From positions 1 through 18,613 of the forward strand of contig DASTXN010000086.1 in the NCBI GenBank assembly GCA_035765515.1: a stretch of 18,613 bases of DNA. The letters are read 5' to 3'. The notes below the pieces were generated by a model. That model searched no databases, had not been told where the DNA came from, and saw only the letters and a program-made list of their open reading frames with translations. Source of the stretch: DASRSS01 sp035765515. GTDB lineage: Bacteria; Actinomycetota; Actinomycetes; Mycobacteriales; Jatrophihabitantaceae. Every line of letters starts with the position of its first letter. The stretch's first letter is position 1. Below are positions 6,959-16,923 of the stretch, one piece after another. A program made the translations under genes and the position numbers.

Positions 6959-7353
6959 AGGTCCTCGCAGACACGTCGGTCTGGATCGAACTGTTTCGCC
7001 GCACAGGGTCGCCCACCGCGCAGGCCATGCGCCGCCGGCTCGATGCCGACGAGGTTGCCATTACCGACATCGTGATCATGGAGATCCTCGCCGGCGAGAC
7101 ACATCCTGATCGACTCGCCAAAGCGCGCCGCGCTGTCGATGGGTGCGCCTACCTCGGCCAGCGCGGTCAACGTGACGCTATCGCTGCGGCCGCGCTCTAC
7201 CGGCGGTGCCGGCGGGCTGGCGAGACGCCCCGGCAACTGACCGATTGCCTGATCGCAGCGGTCGCGATTCGCAACGACGTCCCGGTGCTGCACCGCGACC
7301 GCGATTACGACGCGATCGCTCGTCACTTCCCGCTCCGAGTGGTAACCCAATGA
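6955..7353 (+). CDS. vapC: VapC-family PIN-domain ribonuclease toxin
   Basis: A 132-residue PIN domain with the expected acidic active-site residues: Asp6 in LADTSVWIE, Glu43 in VIMEILAG, Asp97 in TDCLIAAVA and Asp115/Asp117 in HRDRDYDAIA. It appears intact. VapC toxins are magnesium-dependent RNases that commonly cut tRNAs or the sarcin-ricin loop of 23S rRNA; the target here cannot be read from sequence. The GTG start overlaps the vapB stop (GTGA), and its own stop overlaps the ATG of the dus gene (ATGA). It therefore sits between a tRNA synthetase gene and a tRNA modification gene, probably as an insertion into a housekeeping cluster. Confidence 0.92.
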   Translation: MKVLADTSVWIELFRRTGSPTAQAMRRRLDADEVAITDIVIMEILAGETHPDRLAKARRAVDGCAYLGQRGQRDAIAAAALYRRCRRAGETPRQLTDCLIAAVAIRNDVPVLHRDRDYDAIARHFPLRVVTQ

Positions 7354-8510
7354 CAGTGCTCGCGGCCGCGGTGCCGCTTCGGCTGTCCGATCGCGTCGCG
7401 GCGGATCCTCCAGTGGTGCTGGCACCGATGGCGGGCATCACCAACACCGCGTTCCGGCGGCTGTGCCGCGAGCAGATGGCTTCCGCCGGGGCAGGCCAGG
7501 GGCTGTTCGTGTCGGAGATGATCACGACGCGGGCGCTGGTCGAGCGCAACGCCAAGACGATGCGGCTGATCGCGTTCGAGCCCGACGAGTCGCCGCGCTC
7601 GGTCCAGTTGTACGGCGTCGACCCCGCGATCGTCGGCTCGGCCGTCCGCATGATCGTCGAGGAGAACCTCGCCGACCACGTCGACCTGAACTTCGGCTGC
7701 CCGGTCCCGAAGGTGACCCGCAAGGGCGGCGGCTCGGCGCTGCCGTGGCGGATCGACCTGTTCGACGAGATCGTCACCGCAGCCGTGCGCAATGCCGGTG
7801 GAGCGGTGCCGGTGACCGTCAAGATGCGCATCGGGATCGACGACGAGCACCACACGTATCGCGACGCCGCGCTGCGCGCACAGGACGCCGGGGTCGCGCA
7901 CGTCGCGCTGCACGGCCGGACGGCGTCGCAGTTCTACGGCGGCACCGCGAACTGGGAGCCGATCGCCGAGCTCGCTGCCCTGCTGGACATCCCGGTGCTC
8001 GGCAACGGCGACATCTGGGAGGCCGACGACGCGCTGCGCATGGTGCGCGAGACCGGCTGCGCGGGTGTGGTCGTCGGACGCGGCTGCCTGGGCCGGCCGT
8101 GGCTGTTCGCCGACCTCGCGGCGGCATTCGCCGGGCGGTCCGAGCGGCTCATGCCGGGGCTGGCCGAGGTGGCCGTGATCATGCGCCGGCACGCGGTGCT
8201 GCTGGCCGAGTGGCTGGGCGACGAGGAGCGTGGCGTCACCGACTTCCGCAAGCACGTGGCCTGGTACCTCAAGGGGTTCTCGGTCGGCAGCGACCTGCGC
8301 CGCGCGATGGCGTCCGCGTCCAGCCTGGCCGAGCTGGACGACCTCATGGCGCAGCTGGATCTCGACCAGCCGTTCCCCGCTGCGGTGCTCGGCCAGCCGC
8401 GCGGGCGCACCACGGGCACCCGGCCGGTCGCGCTGCCGGAGGGTTGGCTCTCCTCGCGCAGCTCGCGCGCCGTCCCGTCCGGCGCCGAGCTCCCTGACAG
8501 CGGAGGGTGA
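7350..8510 (+). CDS. dusB: tRNA-dihydrouridine synthase (Dus family)
   Basis: FMN-dependent, NADPH-using enzyme that reduces uridines in tRNA D-loops; 386 residues. TIM-barrel signatures: VLAPMAGITNTAFRRLC (residues about 23-39), FVSEMI, SVQLYG, DLNFGCPVPKVTRKGGGSAL with the catalytic Cys at about 117, VTVKMRIG, ALHGRTASQFYGG, VLGNGDIW and GVVVGRGCLGRPWLF. A C-terminal helical domain follows, then a low-complexity tail of about 40 residues. The subfamily symbol dusB is by general likeness to bacterial DusB/Dus of actinobacteria. The ATG at 7350 overlaps the vapC stop (ATGA) and lacks a strong ribosome binding site, so its translation may be coupled to vapC. Confidence 0.93.
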   Translation: MTVLAAAVPLRLSDRVAADPPVVLAPMAGITNTAFRRLCREQMASAGAGQGLFVSEMITTRALVERNAKTMRLIAFEPDESPRSVQLYGVDPAIVGSAVRMIVEENLADHVDLNFGCPVPKVTRKGGGSALPWRIDLFDEIVTAAVRNAGGAVPVTVKMRIGIDDEHHTYRDAALRAQDAGVAHVALHGRTASQFYGGTANWEPIAELAALLDIPVLGNGDIWEADDALRMVRETGCAGVVVGRGCLGRPWLFADLAAAFAGRSERLMPGLAEVAVIMRRHAVLLAEWLGDEERGVTDFRKHVAWYLKGFSVGSDLRRAMASASSLAELDDLMAQLDLDQPFPAAVLGQPRGRTTGTRPVALPEGWLSSRSSRAVPSGAELPDSGG

Positions 8511-8528
8511 GCGCGCACCGCGGGCAAC

Positions 8529-8566
8529 TAGGCTCTGTAGTGAGCCGCATCGTCGATCGTCAGGAG
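8529..8566 (+). promoter_or_regulatory. Putative ppdK -10 (TAGGCT) and Shine-Dalgarno (AGGAG)
   Basis: TAGGCT at 8529-8534 is a possible -10, and AGGAG at 8562-8566 lies 6 nt before the ATG at 8573. Together they suggest ppdK has its own promoter just after the dus stop codon. No clear -35 is visible. Confidence 0.4.
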
Positions 8567-8572
8567 CGCGAT

Positions 8573-11254
<2,682 letters not shown>

Positions 11255-11260
11255 GCGGCG

Positions 11261-11740
11261 ATGTTCCGACGACGTGCCCGTGAGCGACCGCCGGACACCC
11301 TGGCGTCCCGCGCTCGCGAGCCTGACGGCGGCACGCTGGTGGTGCCGTCCATCGCCCTCGTCCAGCAACTGCTGGACGAGTACGGGCTCAAGCATGTGAT
11401 CGACGACGACGGCGACCTCGTGGTGCGCTGGGAGAAGTGCAGCGTCTACTTCTTCCTGTACGGCGAACGGCACGAGGTGCTGCAGGCCCGGCTCTACATG
11501 AACCGGCGCTTCTCCGTGGAGATGCGCGGTCCGCTCGCGCTGCTGCTGGACGAGTGGAACCGCACGAAGCTGTTCCCCAAGGCGTACACGGTGCTGCCGG
11601 ACGACGGCATGGCCGGTGTGTGCGGCGAGCACTGCCAGGACTTCGAACCCGGTGTCACGCGGGCGCAGTTGAAGTACACGATCGGCATGTGGATCGACAC
11701 CCTGCTGCGCTTCACCGAGTGGGTCGACGAGCAGGTATGA
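11261..11740 (+). CDS. YbjN-domain protein
   Basis: A 159-residue soluble protein. After a basic, poorly ordered N-terminus of about 25 residues it reads VPSIALVQQLLDEYGLKHVIDDDGDLVVRWEKCSVYFFLYG, then MNRRFSVEMRGPLALLLDEWNR, and ends in a helix YTIGMWIDTLLRFTEWVDEQ. This pattern matches actinobacterial YbjN-family proteins, which have a type III secretion chaperone-like fold. Their biochemical role is unknown. It starts 6 bp after ppdK and overlaps dgt by ATGA, so it is probably cotranscribed with both. Confidence 0.75.
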   Translation: MFRRRARERPPDTLASRAREPDGGTLVVPSIALVQQLLDEYGLKHVIDDDGDLVVRWEKCSVYFFLYGERHEVLQARLYMNRRFSVEMRGPLALLLDEWNRTKLFPKAYTVLPDDGMAGVCGEHCQDFEPGVTRAQLKYTIGMWIDTLLRFTEWVDEQV

Positions 11741-12993
11741 GCGGGTACAGCTACGACGAGAGCGCCAGGGCGCGGCGGGCGGACGAGCCGCACAAGCGGG
11801 CCGGGGCAGAGCTCGGCGCGTCACGACGGAGCGAGTTCGCCCGCGACCGTGCGCGCGTGCTGCACTCGTACGCGTTCCGGCGGCTGGCCGACAAGACGCA
11901 GGTGGTCGTGCCCGGCGAGGACGACTTCCCGCGCACCCGGCTGACGCACTCGCTGGAGGTGGCGCAGATCGGCCGCGAGATCGGTGCCGCGCTCGGCTGC
12001 GACCCAGACGTGGTGGACGCAGCCGGGCTGGCACACGACATCGGGCACCCGCCGTTCGGGCACAACGGAGAGCAGGCGCTGGACGCCGTCGCCGGGCCGT
12101 GCGGCGGCTTCGAGGGCAACGCGCAGACACTGCGCGTGCTGACCCGGCTCGAAGCGAAGGTGATCACCGAGCGCGGCCGGCCGGCCGGGCTGAACCTGAC
12201 CCGCGCGACGGTCGACGCCACCTGCAAGTACCCGTGGCCGCGGGGCGAGGACACGGCCAAGTTCGGCGTGTACGCCAGCGACCTGGACGCGTTCGGCTGG
12301 GCCCGCGCGGGCGCGCCCGACGGCCGGCGCTGCCTGGAGGCCCAGGTGATGGACTGGGCCGACGACGTCGCCTACTCCGTCCACGACGTGGAGGACGGCG
12401 TGCACGCGGGGCTGGTCAGGCTGTCCGCGGTCGACGCGGACGCGCGCGAGCAGCTGTGCAGCGTGGCCGCCGAGCTGTACTCGGCCCGGCCGGCCGCCGA
12501 ACTCGCGCCCGTGCTCGACGAACTGCTGGACCTGCCCACCCTGCGTGACCTGGCCGGGTACGACGGCTCGTACCTGGCTCAGGCCGCGGCCAAGCGGGCG
12601 ACCAGCGAGCTGACCGGGCGGTTCGCCGGCGCCGCGGTGGCCGCGACCCGGGCCGCGCACGGCGACGGTCCGCTCGGGCGGTACGAAGCCGACCTGGTGG
12701 TGCCCGGCGCGATCGCGGCCGAGTGCGCCCTGCTCAAGGCGATCGCGGCCCACTACGTGATGCGCCGGCCCGCGGCGGTCGGCCGGCACACCCGGCAGCG
12801 GCGGCTGCTGACCGAGTTGGTCGAGGTGCTGCTGGCGACCGCGCCGGACGCGCTCGACCCGAGCCTCGCGGCGGCCTGGCGCGAGGCGGACGACGACGCG
12901 TCCCGGCTGCGGGTGGTGATCGACCAGGTGGCCCAGCTGACCGACACCTCGGCGGTGGCATGGCACGAGCGCCTGGTCCGTCCGTCCGGCTGA
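11737..12993 (+). CDS. dgt: Deoxyguanosinetriphosphate triphosphohydrolase-like HD protein
   Basis: A 418-residue HD-domain enzyme that hydrolyses dNTPs to the nucleoside and tripolyphosphate. Motifs: RDRARVLHSYAFRRLADKTQV, TRLTHSLEVAQIGREI with metal-binding His at about 71, AGLAHDIGHPPFGHNGEQAL with the HD pair at about 100-101, and MDWADDVAYSVHDVEDGV supplying the fourth ligand Asp at about 209. These are the hallmarks of the dGTPase/SAMHD1-like family. The ATG at 11737 overlaps the upstream gene (ATGA). dnaG follows after 33 bp and appears to have its own promoter. Placement beside the primase fits a role in nucleotide pool balance. Substrate preference cannot be told from sequence. Confidence 0.93.
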   Translation: MSGYSYDESARARRADEPHKRAGAELGASRRSEFARDRARVLHSYAFRRLADKTQVVVPGEDDFPRTRLTHSLEVAQIGREIGAALGCDPDVVDAAGLAHDIGHPPFGHNGEQALDAVAGPCGGFEGNAQTLRVLTRLEAKVITERGRPAGLNLTRATVDATCKYPWPRGEDTAKFGVYASDLDAFGWARAGAPDGRRCLEAQVMDWADDVAYSVHDVEDGVHAGLVRLSAVDADAREQLCSVAAELYSARPAAELAPVLDELLDLPTLRDLAGYDGSYLAQAAAKRATSELTGRFAGAAVAATRAAHGDGPLGRYEADLVVPGAIAAECALLKAIAAHYVMRRPAAVGRHTRQRRLLTELVEVLLATAPDALDPSLAAAWREADDDASRLRVVIDQVAQLTDTSAVAWHERLVRPSG

Positions 12994-13013
12994 GAAGCGT
13001 CCGGGCCGCGGCC

Positions 13014-13019
13014 TAGACT
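13014..13019 (+). promoter_or_regulatory. Putative -10 hexamer (TAGACT) for dnaG
   Basis: TAGACT fits TANNNT and ends 7 nt before the GTG at 13027, which has no Shine-Dalgarno sequence. This predicts a leaderless dnaG transcript. Confidence 0.5.
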
Positions 13020-13026
13020 CGTCGGC

Positions 13027-14910
13027 GTGGCAGGCCGGATTCGCGACGAGGACATCGCGCTGGTCCGCGAGAAGACCGACATCGAGGACGTCATCGGCGA
13101 GCACGTCCAGCTGCGCAACGCCGGCGGCGGCAACCTCAAGGGGCTGTGCCCGTTCCACGACGAGAAGTCGCCCTCGTTCAACGTCACGCCGACCCGCGGG
13201 CTGTATCACTGCTTCGGCTGCGGCTCGGGCGGCGACGTCATCCGATTCGTGCAGAACGTCGAGCACCTGGACTTCACCGAGGCCGTCGAGCGGTTGGCCG
13301 CGCGGGCGAACGTCCAGCTGCGCTACGTCGAGGGCACCGGCGGCGGCCAGCCCAATCGGCAACACGGCCAGCGCGCCCGGCTGAAGGCCGCACACGCCGC
13401 GGCGGCCGCGTTCTACGCCGAGCAACTGCGCACGCCGGAGGCCAAGGTCGCGCGCGAGTTCCTCTCCGGTCGCGGTTTCGACCAGGCGACCGCCGAGCGC
13501 TTCGGCTGCGGGTACGCGCCGTCCGGTTGGGACGCGCTGACCAAGCACCTGCTGGCCAAAGGGTTCACGCCCGCGGAGCTGACCTCGGGCGGGCTGTCGA
13601 AGGAGTCGTCCGGACGCAGCGGGCTGATCGACCGGTTCCACCGCCGGCTGCTGTGGCCGATCCGTGACGTCAGCGGCGAGGTCGTCGGCTTCGGCGCGCG
13701 GCGGCTGTACGACGACGACCGGGTCGAGGCCAAGTACCTGAACACGCCCGAGACGCCGATCTACAAGAAGAGTGAGCTGCTGTACGGCGTCGAGTCGGCC
13801 AAGAAGGAGATCGCGCGCCAGCATCGCGCCGTGATCGTCGAGGGATACACGGACGTCATGGCCTGCCACCTGGCCGGCGTCACCACCGCCGTCGCCACCT
13901 GCGGCACCGCGTTCGGCAGCGAGCACGTGAAGCTGATCCGCCGGCTGCTGATGGACTCCGACGCGTTCACCGGCGAGGTGATCTTCACCTTCGACGGTGA
14001 CGCCGCGGGTATGAAGGCGGCCGAGCGGGCCTTCGCGGACGACCAGAAGTTCATGTCGCAGACGTTCGTGGCGATCGAGCCGTCCGGGATGGACCCGTGC
14101 GACCTGCGGATGAAGTCCGGCGACACCGCGGTACGGGATCTGGTCGCCCGGCGCATCCCACTGGTCGAGTTCGTGCTGCGTGCCACGGTCGCCCGGCACG
14201 ATCTCGACACCGCCGAGGGACGGGTTGCCGCGCTGGACAAGGGCATCCCGCTCGTGGCCCAGATCAAGGACCGCGCGCTGCGCGACGAGTACGCGCGCCG
14301 ACTTGCCGGGCTGATCGGGTTGGACGACCCGATGCAGGTGGTGCAGCGGGTCCGCGGGCAGGAGCGCGCCACCGAGCGGCGCGGTTCGTCCGCCCCGGGC
14401 GATCGGCCGCCCCAGCCGGCACCAGAGGCGAAGCTGGACGAGTCCGTGGTCCGCGTCGAACGCGAGGTGCTCAAGATCGCCCTGCAGATCCCGGCGATCG
14501 CGGGCCCGCAGTTCGACGCTTTGGCCGAGGACGCATTCCTGCACCCCGCACACCGCAGCCTGCGCGCCGCGATCACCGCGGCAGGTGGTGCTGCGACCGC
14601 GGCCGCCGGGCCGGGGTGGATCGAGGCGATCGAGCGGCACCTGAGCGACGAGCGGCTGCGCAGCGGGGTGCACGGGCTGGCGGTCGAGCCGCTGCGGACG
14701 GGCGCGGAGGCGCAGGAGCGATACGCCGACTCGGTCATCGCTCGCATGCACGAGATCGTGGCCGCGCGCCAGATCGCTGCGCTGAAGTCGCGGCTGCAGC
14801 GCATCAACCCGCTGGAGGCGGCCGAGGAGCACGCGCGCCTGTTCGGCCAGTTGATCAGCCTGGAGAGCTACCGCCGGGCGTTGCGCGAGCGGGCAATCGG
14901 CGGCCAGTGA
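13027..14910 (+). CDS. dnaG: DNA primase
   Basis: Synthesises RNA primers at the replication fork; 627 residues, normal for actinobacteria. Domains in order: an N-terminal CHC2 zinc ribbon with ligands Cys41, His44, Cys62 and Cys65 (LCPFHDEKSPSFNVTP...YHCFGCGSGGD); the RNA-polymerase core with a Toprim fold carrying VIVEGYTDVMA (Glu at about 272) and FTFDGDAAGMKA (Asp at about 323 and 325); and a C-terminal helicase-interacting part from about residue 470 (ESVVRVEREVLKIALQIP). A linker with RRGSSAPGDRPPQPAPE separates the last two. The GTG start is supported by the -10 hexamer 7 nt upstream and by the family-typical start AGRIRDEDIALVREK. Its TGA shares one base with the next ATG. Confidence 0.97.
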   Translation: MAGRIRDEDIALVREKTDIEDVIGEHVQLRNAGGGNLKGLCPFHDEKSPSFNVTPTRGLYHCFGCGSGGDVIRFVQNVEHLDFTEAVERLAARANVQLRYVEGTGGGQPNRQHGQRARLKAAHAAAAAFYAEQLRTPEAKVAREFLSGRGFDQATAERFGCGYAPSGWDALTKHLLAKGFTPAELTSGGLSKESSGRSGLIDRFHRRLLWPIRDVSGEVVGFGARRLYDDDRVEAKYLNTPETPIYKKSELLYGVESAKKEIARQHRAVIVEGYTDVMACHLAGVTTAVATCGTAFGSEHVKLIRRLLMDSDAFTGEVIFTFDGDAAGMKAAERAFADDQKFMSQTFVAIEPSGMDPCDLRMKSGDTAVRDLVARRIPLVEFVLRATVARHDLDTAEGRVAALDKGIPLVAQIKDRALRDEYARRLAGLIGLDDPMQVVQRVRGQERATERRGSSAPGDRPPQPAPEAKLDESVVRVEREVLKIALQIPAIAGPQFDALAEDAFLHPAHRSLRAAITAAGGAATAAAGPGWIEAIERHLSDERLRSGVHGLAVEPLRTGAEAQERYADSVIARMHEIVAARQIAALKSRLQRINPLEAAEEHARLFGQLISLESYRRALRERAIGGQ

Positions 14911-15440
14911 TGCGGCTGTTTCACCGGCGTGACACGCCGCCGTCCGACGCGCTCGCGCGTCTGGACCCCGAGGAGCGGGTGGTGTCCTGGGCGGACACCG
15001 CGTCCGGAGGGGTCGTGCTCGCCACCCCGCGCGGCCTGTGGTGGCCGGACGGCGAGGCGCCACGGTTAATCGGCTGGCAGCAGGTTTCCAAGGCTGTCTG
15101 GCGCGATGGCGTGCTGACCGTGACCGAGGCGGAGATCGTCGACGACCTGTTGCTGGTCGAGCGGCGACCGGTGTCCGTCGCCCTCAGCGTGCCCCGCGAC
15201 CTGCCGCCCACCGTCCGCAAGCGGGTGGAGGCGAACATCGTCAGTTCGGAGCTCGCGCCGGTGCCCGGCGGTTCCGCCCGGTTCGTCGCCCGGCGCGTCC
15301 CCGGCGAGGACGGCGTGCGCTGGTGGGCACGGCTGGAGGCGGGCACGGCTGACACCGATCAGGTGCGCTCGGCGGTTGCGGCCCGGCTCGCGTCGCTGCG
15401 GGCGGACTGGGAGCGCGAACAGGCCGATCGGAGCTGGTAG
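14910..15440 (+). CDS. Conserved actinobacterial-type protein of unknown function, downstream of dnaG
   Basis: A 176-residue soluble protein with no signal peptide or membrane segment. It begins MRLFHRRDTPPSDALARL and contains EERVVSWADTASGGVVLATPRGLWW and RLIGWQQVSKAVWRDGVLTVTEAE, an alternating pattern typical of a PH-like beta barrel. It ends in a helix rich in Arg and Glu. I recognise the type as a hypothetical protein found after dnaG in actinobacteria but know no function. The ATG overlaps the dnaG stop by one base (TGATG), so it is probably cotranslated with primase. It converges on the YtxH-like gene with 12 bp between. Confidence 0.7.
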   Translation: MRLFHRRDTPPSDALARLDPEERVVSWADTASGGVVLATPRGLWWPDGEAPRLIGWQQVSKAVWRDGVLTVTEAEIVDDLLLVERRPVSVALSVPRDLPPTVRKRVEANIVSSELAPVPGGSARFVARRVPGEDGVRWWARLEAGTADTDQVRSAVAARLASLRADWEREQADRSW

Positions 15441-15452
15441 CGCTCCGCTGGG

Positions 15453-15650
15453 TTAGTGCTGCGGCCCGTTGTCCCGCCCGGTAGCGCGACGGGCTGCCGT
15501 GCCGAGCTGTGCCTGCAACACGCCGGCGGTGGACTGGATGGTCTGGTTGCCCGCGACTCGCCGTGTGGCGCGGATGATCGACTCGTAGCGCTCGCGCCCC
15601 GCCCTGGTGCCGAGCACGTACCCGATCGCCGCACCGATCAGCAGCTTCAT
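15453..15650 (-). CDS. Small YtxH-like protein
   Basis: A 65-residue protein starting MKLLIGAAIGYVLGTRAGRERYESI, a short hydrophobic glycine-rich segment followed by an Arg/Glu helix. This is the look of small YtxH-type membrane-associated proteins common in actinobacteria. The rest (RATRRVAGNQTIQSTAGVLQAQLGTAARR) is an amphipathic helix. An in-frame upstream start at 15713 would add a 21-residue unconserved extension, so the ATG at 15650 is preferred. TAGGGT on the minus strand at 15692-15697 is a possible -10, which would give a leader of about 35 nt. Function unknown. Confidence 0.65.
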   Translation of the reverse strand: MKLLIGAAIGYVLGTRAGRERYESIIRATRRVAGNQTIQSTAGVLQAQLGTAARRATGRDNGPQH

Positions 15651-15727
15651 CCACCCGTCCCGTCTGCGCGTTGCCGGTTCCCGTGCCTTCCACCCTAGCC
15701 CCGCGCGGAGCACGTCCCGGGTTGAGA

Positions 15728-15733
15728 TAAGCT
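15728..15733 (+). promoter_or_regulatory. Putative -10 hexamer (TAAGCT) for tRNA-Asn
   Basis: TAAGCT lies 39 nt before the mature tRNA 5' end, consistent with a short 5' leader removed by RNase P. No convincing -35 is seen at the normal distance. Confidence 0.35.
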
Positions 15734-15772
15734 GTCGCGGTTGCGCTGCGCACGACCGGCAGCGCGCGGCGG

Positions 15773-15848
15773 TCCCCCGTAGCTCAATTGGCAGAGCATT
15801 CGACTGTTAATCGAAGGGTTACTGGTTCGAGTCCAGTCGGGGGAGCCA
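15773..15848 (+). tRNA. tRNA-Asn (anticodon GTT)
   Basis: A complete 76-nt cloverleaf. The acceptor stem pairs TCCCCCG with CGGGGGA, followed by discriminator G and an encoded CCA end. The D arm is GCTC/GAGC. The anticodon stem TTCGA/TCGAA holds loop CTGTTAA with anticodon GTT. The T arm ACTGG/CCAGT holds loop TTCGAGT. It marks the boundary between the housekeeping block and the accessory DNA to its right. Confidence 0.98.
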
Positions 15849-15964
15849 AGCCCGTTGTATTGCTTCGGCAGATCGTTGACGGTTCCTCTTCGGTTGATGC
15901 TTGTCGGTGTTCCGGCTGGCTCGCCGGATTGAACCGCGCTGCGGCGCCGGCCGTGTGAGTCGGC

Positions 15965-16330
15965 ATGAAACGCATACTCAGCGTCGCGGTAGGAACTGCG
16001 GCAGCGATCACCATCAGCGTCCCCTCCGTCGTCGCCATCACCGGCAATTCGTCGCTCGGCGGGAGCGTTCCTGCGTTCACTCCCTTGGATGGGCGGCCGG
16101 CTGATTTCGTCGCGGTCTCGACAGCGGCTCACGAACGGGAGCCCGGCGACGACCACGGCCGTCACGGAATCCAGCCTGGCGACGATGAGCGCGCCGCGTC
16201 CGATCCAGCCGACCGGCGAGACCATGCAGCAGCCGAGCCGGGGGATGACCGCGGTCGAGCTGAAGCAGAGCCGGGGGATGACCGCGGGCGAGCTGAAGCA
16301 GAGCCCGGGGGGCCACCGCGGGCATGTTGA
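15965..16330 (+). CDS. Small exported acidic/basic repeat protein, probably frameshifted
   Basis: Begins MKRILSVAVGTAAAITISVP, a clear Sec-type signal peptide with likely cleavage after SVVA, so the product should be exported. The mature part is hydrophilic with repeats of EPGDDRGRAEA and diverged forms (EPGDDHGRHGI, QPGDDERAASD). This frame stops at 16330 after EPGGPPRAC. The same style of sequence, GPGDDRGIDEHGGAHRG and GSDDGWGHR, continues in the +1 frame to 16457. Counting one G fewer in the G6 run at 16307-16312 joins both parts into one protein of about 163 residues. It resembles small secreted actinobacterial proteins rich in GDD and HG whose role is unknown; metal or ion binding by the Asp/His repeats is only a guess. 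No good ribosome binding site is visible. Confidence 0.55.
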   Translation: MKRILSVAVGTAAAITISVPSVVAITGNSSLGGSVPAFTPLDGRPADFVAVSTAAHEREPGDDHGRHGIQPGDDERAASDPADRRDHAAAEPGDDRGRAEAEPGDDRGRAEAEPGGPPRAC

Positions 16331-16366
16331 AGCCGGGCCGGGGGACGACCGCGGCATAGACGAGCA
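16235..16366 (+). repeat. 33-bp tandem repeat inside the exported repeat protein
   Basis: Four 33-bp units: 16235-16267 and 16268-16300 differ by one base; 16301-16333 and 16334-16366 are diverged. The period encodes 11 residues, so copies keep the reading frame. The G6 run where the frame breaks lies at the start of the third unit. Confidence 0.85.
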
Positions 16367-16457
16367 TGGTGGCGCCCATCGCGGCCGTGACTCCGGCAGC
16401 CACGGTGGCGGTCGAGGCGGCGCGCACGGCAGCGACGACGGATGGGGTCATCGCTGA
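16308..16457 (+). pseudogene. Displaced C-terminal part of the exported repeat protein
   Basis: The +1 frame after the G6 run reads GGHRGHVEAGPGDDRGIDEH and ends GSDDGWGHR before a TGA. It keeps the GDD/HG character of the upstream repeats and lacks its own signal peptide. It is best seen as the original C-terminus cut off by a one-base insertion, by slippage or by a sequencing error. Confidence 0.55.
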
Positions 16458-16812
16458 GCAGCACGCAGCGTGCTAGTCGGGTTCTGCTGGGTGCGTCTGG
16501 TGGTGGTCGCCTGTGCCTCCCGCGGTCTCGCTCGGCCGCCGGCTTCCAGCTCGGTCCGTGACCCTCGGATTGTGCTGGGTGCGTTGTGCGGTGGGTCGCC
16601 TGTGCCTCCCGCGGCGCCGCTGTCACCGGCGGCTTCCAGCTCGGTCCGGTGCGGGTGGTCGCCTTCCGTCCAGCTGGAGTTGGCCGGGTTTGCCTTCGTC
16701 AGGGTCGGTTGCCCGGCTCGTGTTCTTGCTCTTGCTCGGCGGACGGCGTCGTGTGCTCGGTGAAGATGCGCGGCAGGTGGTGGGCGGTATTCAACCTCGG
16801 GGTCTGCGATGG
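16458..16812. other. Gene-free stretch left of the IS
   Basis: I see no convincing gene in these 355 bases on either strand. The short open frames have no recognisable domain, no good start site and odd Arg/Ser/Pro-rich composition. The stretch contains an imperfect direct repeat (separate entry). It does not contain the N-terminal half of the kinase gene that the IS truncates on its other side. Confidence 0.6.
16485..16647. repeat. Imperfect ~90-bp direct repeat, two copies
   Basis: Copy A (16485-16557) and copy B (16573-16647) share three blocks in the same order: TGCTGGGTGCGT, TCGCCTGTGCCTCCCGCGG and GGCTTCCAGCTCGGTCC. Offsets of 88-90 bp between blocks show small indels. The arrangement suggests an old tandem duplication in non-coding DNA. 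Function unknown. Confidence 0.8.
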
Positions 16813-16819
16813 ATCGATC

Positions 16820-16836
16820 CCAATGCCGTTCAGTTA
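16820..16836 (+). repeat. IS left terminal inverted repeat (core)
   Basis: CCAATGCCGTTCAGTTA, exactly complementary to 18397-18413. With two mismatches the match extends outward to 16813. Confidence 0.9.
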
Positions 16837-16923
16837 GTGGGCCGGGTTTGACGGGGTTGTGTTTTCGGATTCAGCGGGCATGTCCTTTGGTGGAATGAGG
16901 AAAGTTCGTCGCGCTGCGGCTGA

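Noticed and set aside
8507..8572. Upstream extension of ppdK to GTG 8507 or 8540
   Set aside because: The ATG at 8573 has AGGAG at proper spacing and begins the family-typical N-terminus.
11821..15063. Very long minus-strand open frame (1080 codons) opposite dgt, dnaG and the next gene
   Set aside because: It is a GC-rich shadow of well-recognised plus-strand genes, with Arg/Gly/Pro-rich composition and no domain likeness.
15876..15904. Promoter with TTGACG downstream of the tRNA
   Set aside because: The -35-like hexamer has no acceptable -10 at 16-18 bp.
15784..16080. Minus-strand frame ending in GLEPVTLRLTVECSAN
   Set aside because: That ending is the antisense translation of the tRNA gene, a well-known false ORF pattern.
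16077..16451. Minus-strand frame with a hydrophobic N-terminus (AASTATVAAGVTAAMGATML)
   Set aside because: Its hydrophobic stretch is the complement of the Gly/His/Arg-rich tail of the plus-strand repeat protein; no ribosome site and no repeat-consistent product.
16470..16851. Three overlapping plus-strand short frames
   Set aside because: They lie in the duplicated non-coding stretch, have no start signals or domain likeness, and the longer ones run into the IS terminal repeat.
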